The position numbers were made by a program, and so were the translations under genes. From the NCBI GenBank assembly GCA_019120525.1, contig DWUW01000154.1, positions 1 to 33,911 of the forward strand: a stretch of DNA of 33,911 nucleotides. The letters are read 5' to 3'. The notes under the pieces were generated by a model. That model was not told the origin of the DNA. It did no database searches and worked only from the letters and a program-made list of their open reading frames with translations. Positions within the stretch are counted from its first letter, which is position 1. The number at the start of each line of letters is the position of its first letter. This document shows positions 33,019-33,911 of this stretch, one piece after another. This DNA comes from Candidatus Eisenbergiella stercorigallinarum (lineage in GTDB: Bacteria > Bacillota > Clostridia > Lachnospirales > Lachnospiraceae).

Positions 33019-33747
33019 ATGTCAGAAAACAAACTACCTCACGACCATGGCCAGAAAATCGAACAGCAGACGGAAGAAATGCCCAGCGTGGATAATTTTC
33101 AGACCGTCGCGGAAATTTTCAAACAGCTTGGGGATGGAAGCCGGATCCGGATCTTCTGGCTCCTGTGCCACTGCGAAGAATGCGTTATCAACCTTTCCGC
33201 CCTGGTGGAGATGAGCAGCCCAGCCGTCTCCCACCACCTCCGGCAGCTGAAGGCCGCCGGGCTGATCGTCAGCAGGCGGGAAGGCAAGGAGGTCTATTAT
33301 AAGGCAGCGGAAACCGACAGGGCACAGCTTCTGCACCACATGATCGAAGATCTGGTACAGATCGCCTGCCCGTCCGCCCCTGAAAAGGAAATTCCCTGCC
33401 ATAACGGCGGCCAGGCCGAACTGATCCGCTCTATCCACGACCGCCTGACGCAGAATCCGGGACAGCGCTTCACCATTGAAGAGCTGTCCCGGGAATATCT
33501 GATCAATACATCTACTCTGAAATCCGTATTTAAGGCCGTCTATGGCCAGCCCATCGCCGCCTACATGAAGGAATTCCGCATGCACAGGGCCATGGAGCTT
33601 CTGCGCGGAACCGATATGCCCATTTCTGATATCGCGGCCGCCGTAGGATATGAATCCGCAGGCAAATTCACCAAAGCTTTTCAGGATGTCGCCCACGTCC
33701 TGCCTTCCGAATACCGAAAGCAGTTCCTCCGCGGGGAAATCCGATAG
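33019..33747 (+). CDS. ArsR-family metalloregulator fused to an AraC-type DNA-binding domain
   Basis: This 242-residue protein joins two DNA-binding modules. Residues 27-105 are an ArsR winged helix (EIFKQLGDGSRIRIFWLL, then MSSPAVSHHLRQLKAAGLI and REGKEVYYK). Residues 137-240 are an AraC/XylS two-helix-turn-helix domain (FTIEELSREYLINTSTLKSV, AAVGYESAGKFTKAF, PSEYRKQF). At the start of the ArsR recognition region, C50-H-C52-E-E-C55 gives three cysteines where CadC/ArsR proteins bind metal, and the N-terminus has H8 and H10. GGAGG lies six bases before the ATG. It is divergent from the HMA-ATPase operon and most likely controls it, releasing on metal binding. What the AraC part does is unknown. 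Confidence 0.92.
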   Translation: MSENKLPHDHGQKIEQQTEEMPSVDNFQTVAEIFKQLGDGSRIRIFWLLCHCEECVINLSALVEMSSPAVSHHLRQLKAAGLIVSRREGKEVYYKAAETDRAQLLHHMIEDLVQIACPSAPEKEIPCHNGGQAELIRSIHDRLTQNPGQRFTIEELSREYLINTSTLKSVFKAVYGQPIAAYMKEFRMHRAMELLRGTDMPISDIAAAVGYESAGKFTKAFQDVAHVLPSEYRKQFLRGEIR

Positions 33748-33766
33748 GATAAAAGAGAGATCCTGT

Positions 33767-33802
33767 CCTGCCGCAAAAGAACGCGCGGCCTTCCGCGGCA
33801 GG
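33767..33802. terminator. Perfect inverted repeat after the regulator gene
   Basis: CCTGCCGC (33767-33774) and GCGGCAGG (33795-33802) form an eight-base stem around a 20-base loop, starting 20 bases after the regulator stop. No clear U-tract follows, so it may be a weak or factor-assisted terminator between convergent genes. Confidence 0.4.
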
Positions 33803-33824
33803 GCTGTCCGGGCCTGCAGGCTCC

Positions 33825-33911
33825 CTACAGGCCCTGCTCTCCGAGCACGAAATGCACGACCCCGCAATCATACTGCGCCCAGATGCCATGTCTCGCCTCA
33901 TCTCCGGAACG
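33825..33911 (-). CDS. C-terminus of an unidentified minus-strand gene, cut by window edge
   Basis: The minus strand reads in frame from the window edge for 28 codons to a TAG at 33825: it ends GIWAQYDCGVVHFVLGEQGL. The stretch looks like ordinary protein, and a gene converging on the regulator fits the layout. It is too short to assign to a family. An inverted repeat GGGCCTG/CAGGCCC (33810-33834) spans its stop codon. Confidence 0.4.
   Translation of the reverse strand, partial: RSGDEARHGIWAQYDCGVVHFVLGEQGL

Overview
The window looks like the chromosome of a GC-rich member of the Bacillota, most likely class Clostridia and possibly Lachnospiraceae. This is inferred from strong AGGAGG-type ribosome binding sites, some GTG and TTG starts, sigma-A-like promoters in AT-rich islands, and the mix of gene families. 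No rRNA, tRNA, CRISPR array or insertion sequence was seen.

Region 1 (1-25093, minus strand) is one long surface-glycan operon of 17 genes read right to left from a promoter at 25170-25198. Genes mostly overlap or sit within about 150 bases. In transcription order it encodes a DUF6311-type membrane protein, a GtrII-type membrane glycosyltransferase, a GT52 (sialyltransferase-type) enzyme, a PglK-like ABC flippase, a membrane O-acyltransferase, an unassigned polytopic protein, the WecE aminotransferase, another unassigned polytopic protein, a GNAT acetyltransferase, a GtrB/ArnC-like polyprenyl-phosphate glycosyltransferase, a DUF6020-type membrane protein, an O-antigen ligase/polymerase-type protein, a PglF-like UDP-GlcNAc 4,6-dehydratase, a VOC protein, a PglE-like aminotransferase, a PglC-like initiating phosphoglycosyltransferase, an ATP-grasp protein and a GT4 glycosyltransferase cut by the left edge. 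The logic is that of a lipid-linked oligosaccharide: a di-amino sugar is made (PglF, PglE), loaded on undecaprenyl phosphate (PglC-like), extended (GT4, GT52, others), flipped (PglK-like), then ligated or polymerised and decorated by GT-C-like membrane enzymes.

Region 2 (25380-29802, plus strand) is divergent. It encodes PseG, PseF, a PLP-dependent decarboxylase of the LysA fold and PseI, that is, the late steps of pseudaminic-type nonulosonic acid synthesis plus an unexpected decarboxylase. The GT52 enzyme of region 1 is the obvious candidate to use the CMP-activated product. PseB and PseC are not in the window. The pseG leader carries an extended -10 promoter and three consecutive small hairpins. 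A strong terminator at 29809-29840 closes the region.

Region 3 (29839-33747) is a different module: a YoeB-type toxin with a RelB/DinJ-type antitoxin, then a metal-efflux unit. The metal unit has a P1B-type ATPase lacking its own metal-binding domain, a free-standing HMA domain protein, a possible 32-residue membrane peptide coupled to the ATPase stop, and a divergent ArsR-AraC fusion regulator. The regulator leader repeats the promoter-plus-ATTGCGC hairpin layout of the pseG leader. The last 87 bases hold the C-terminus of an unidentified minus-strand gene.
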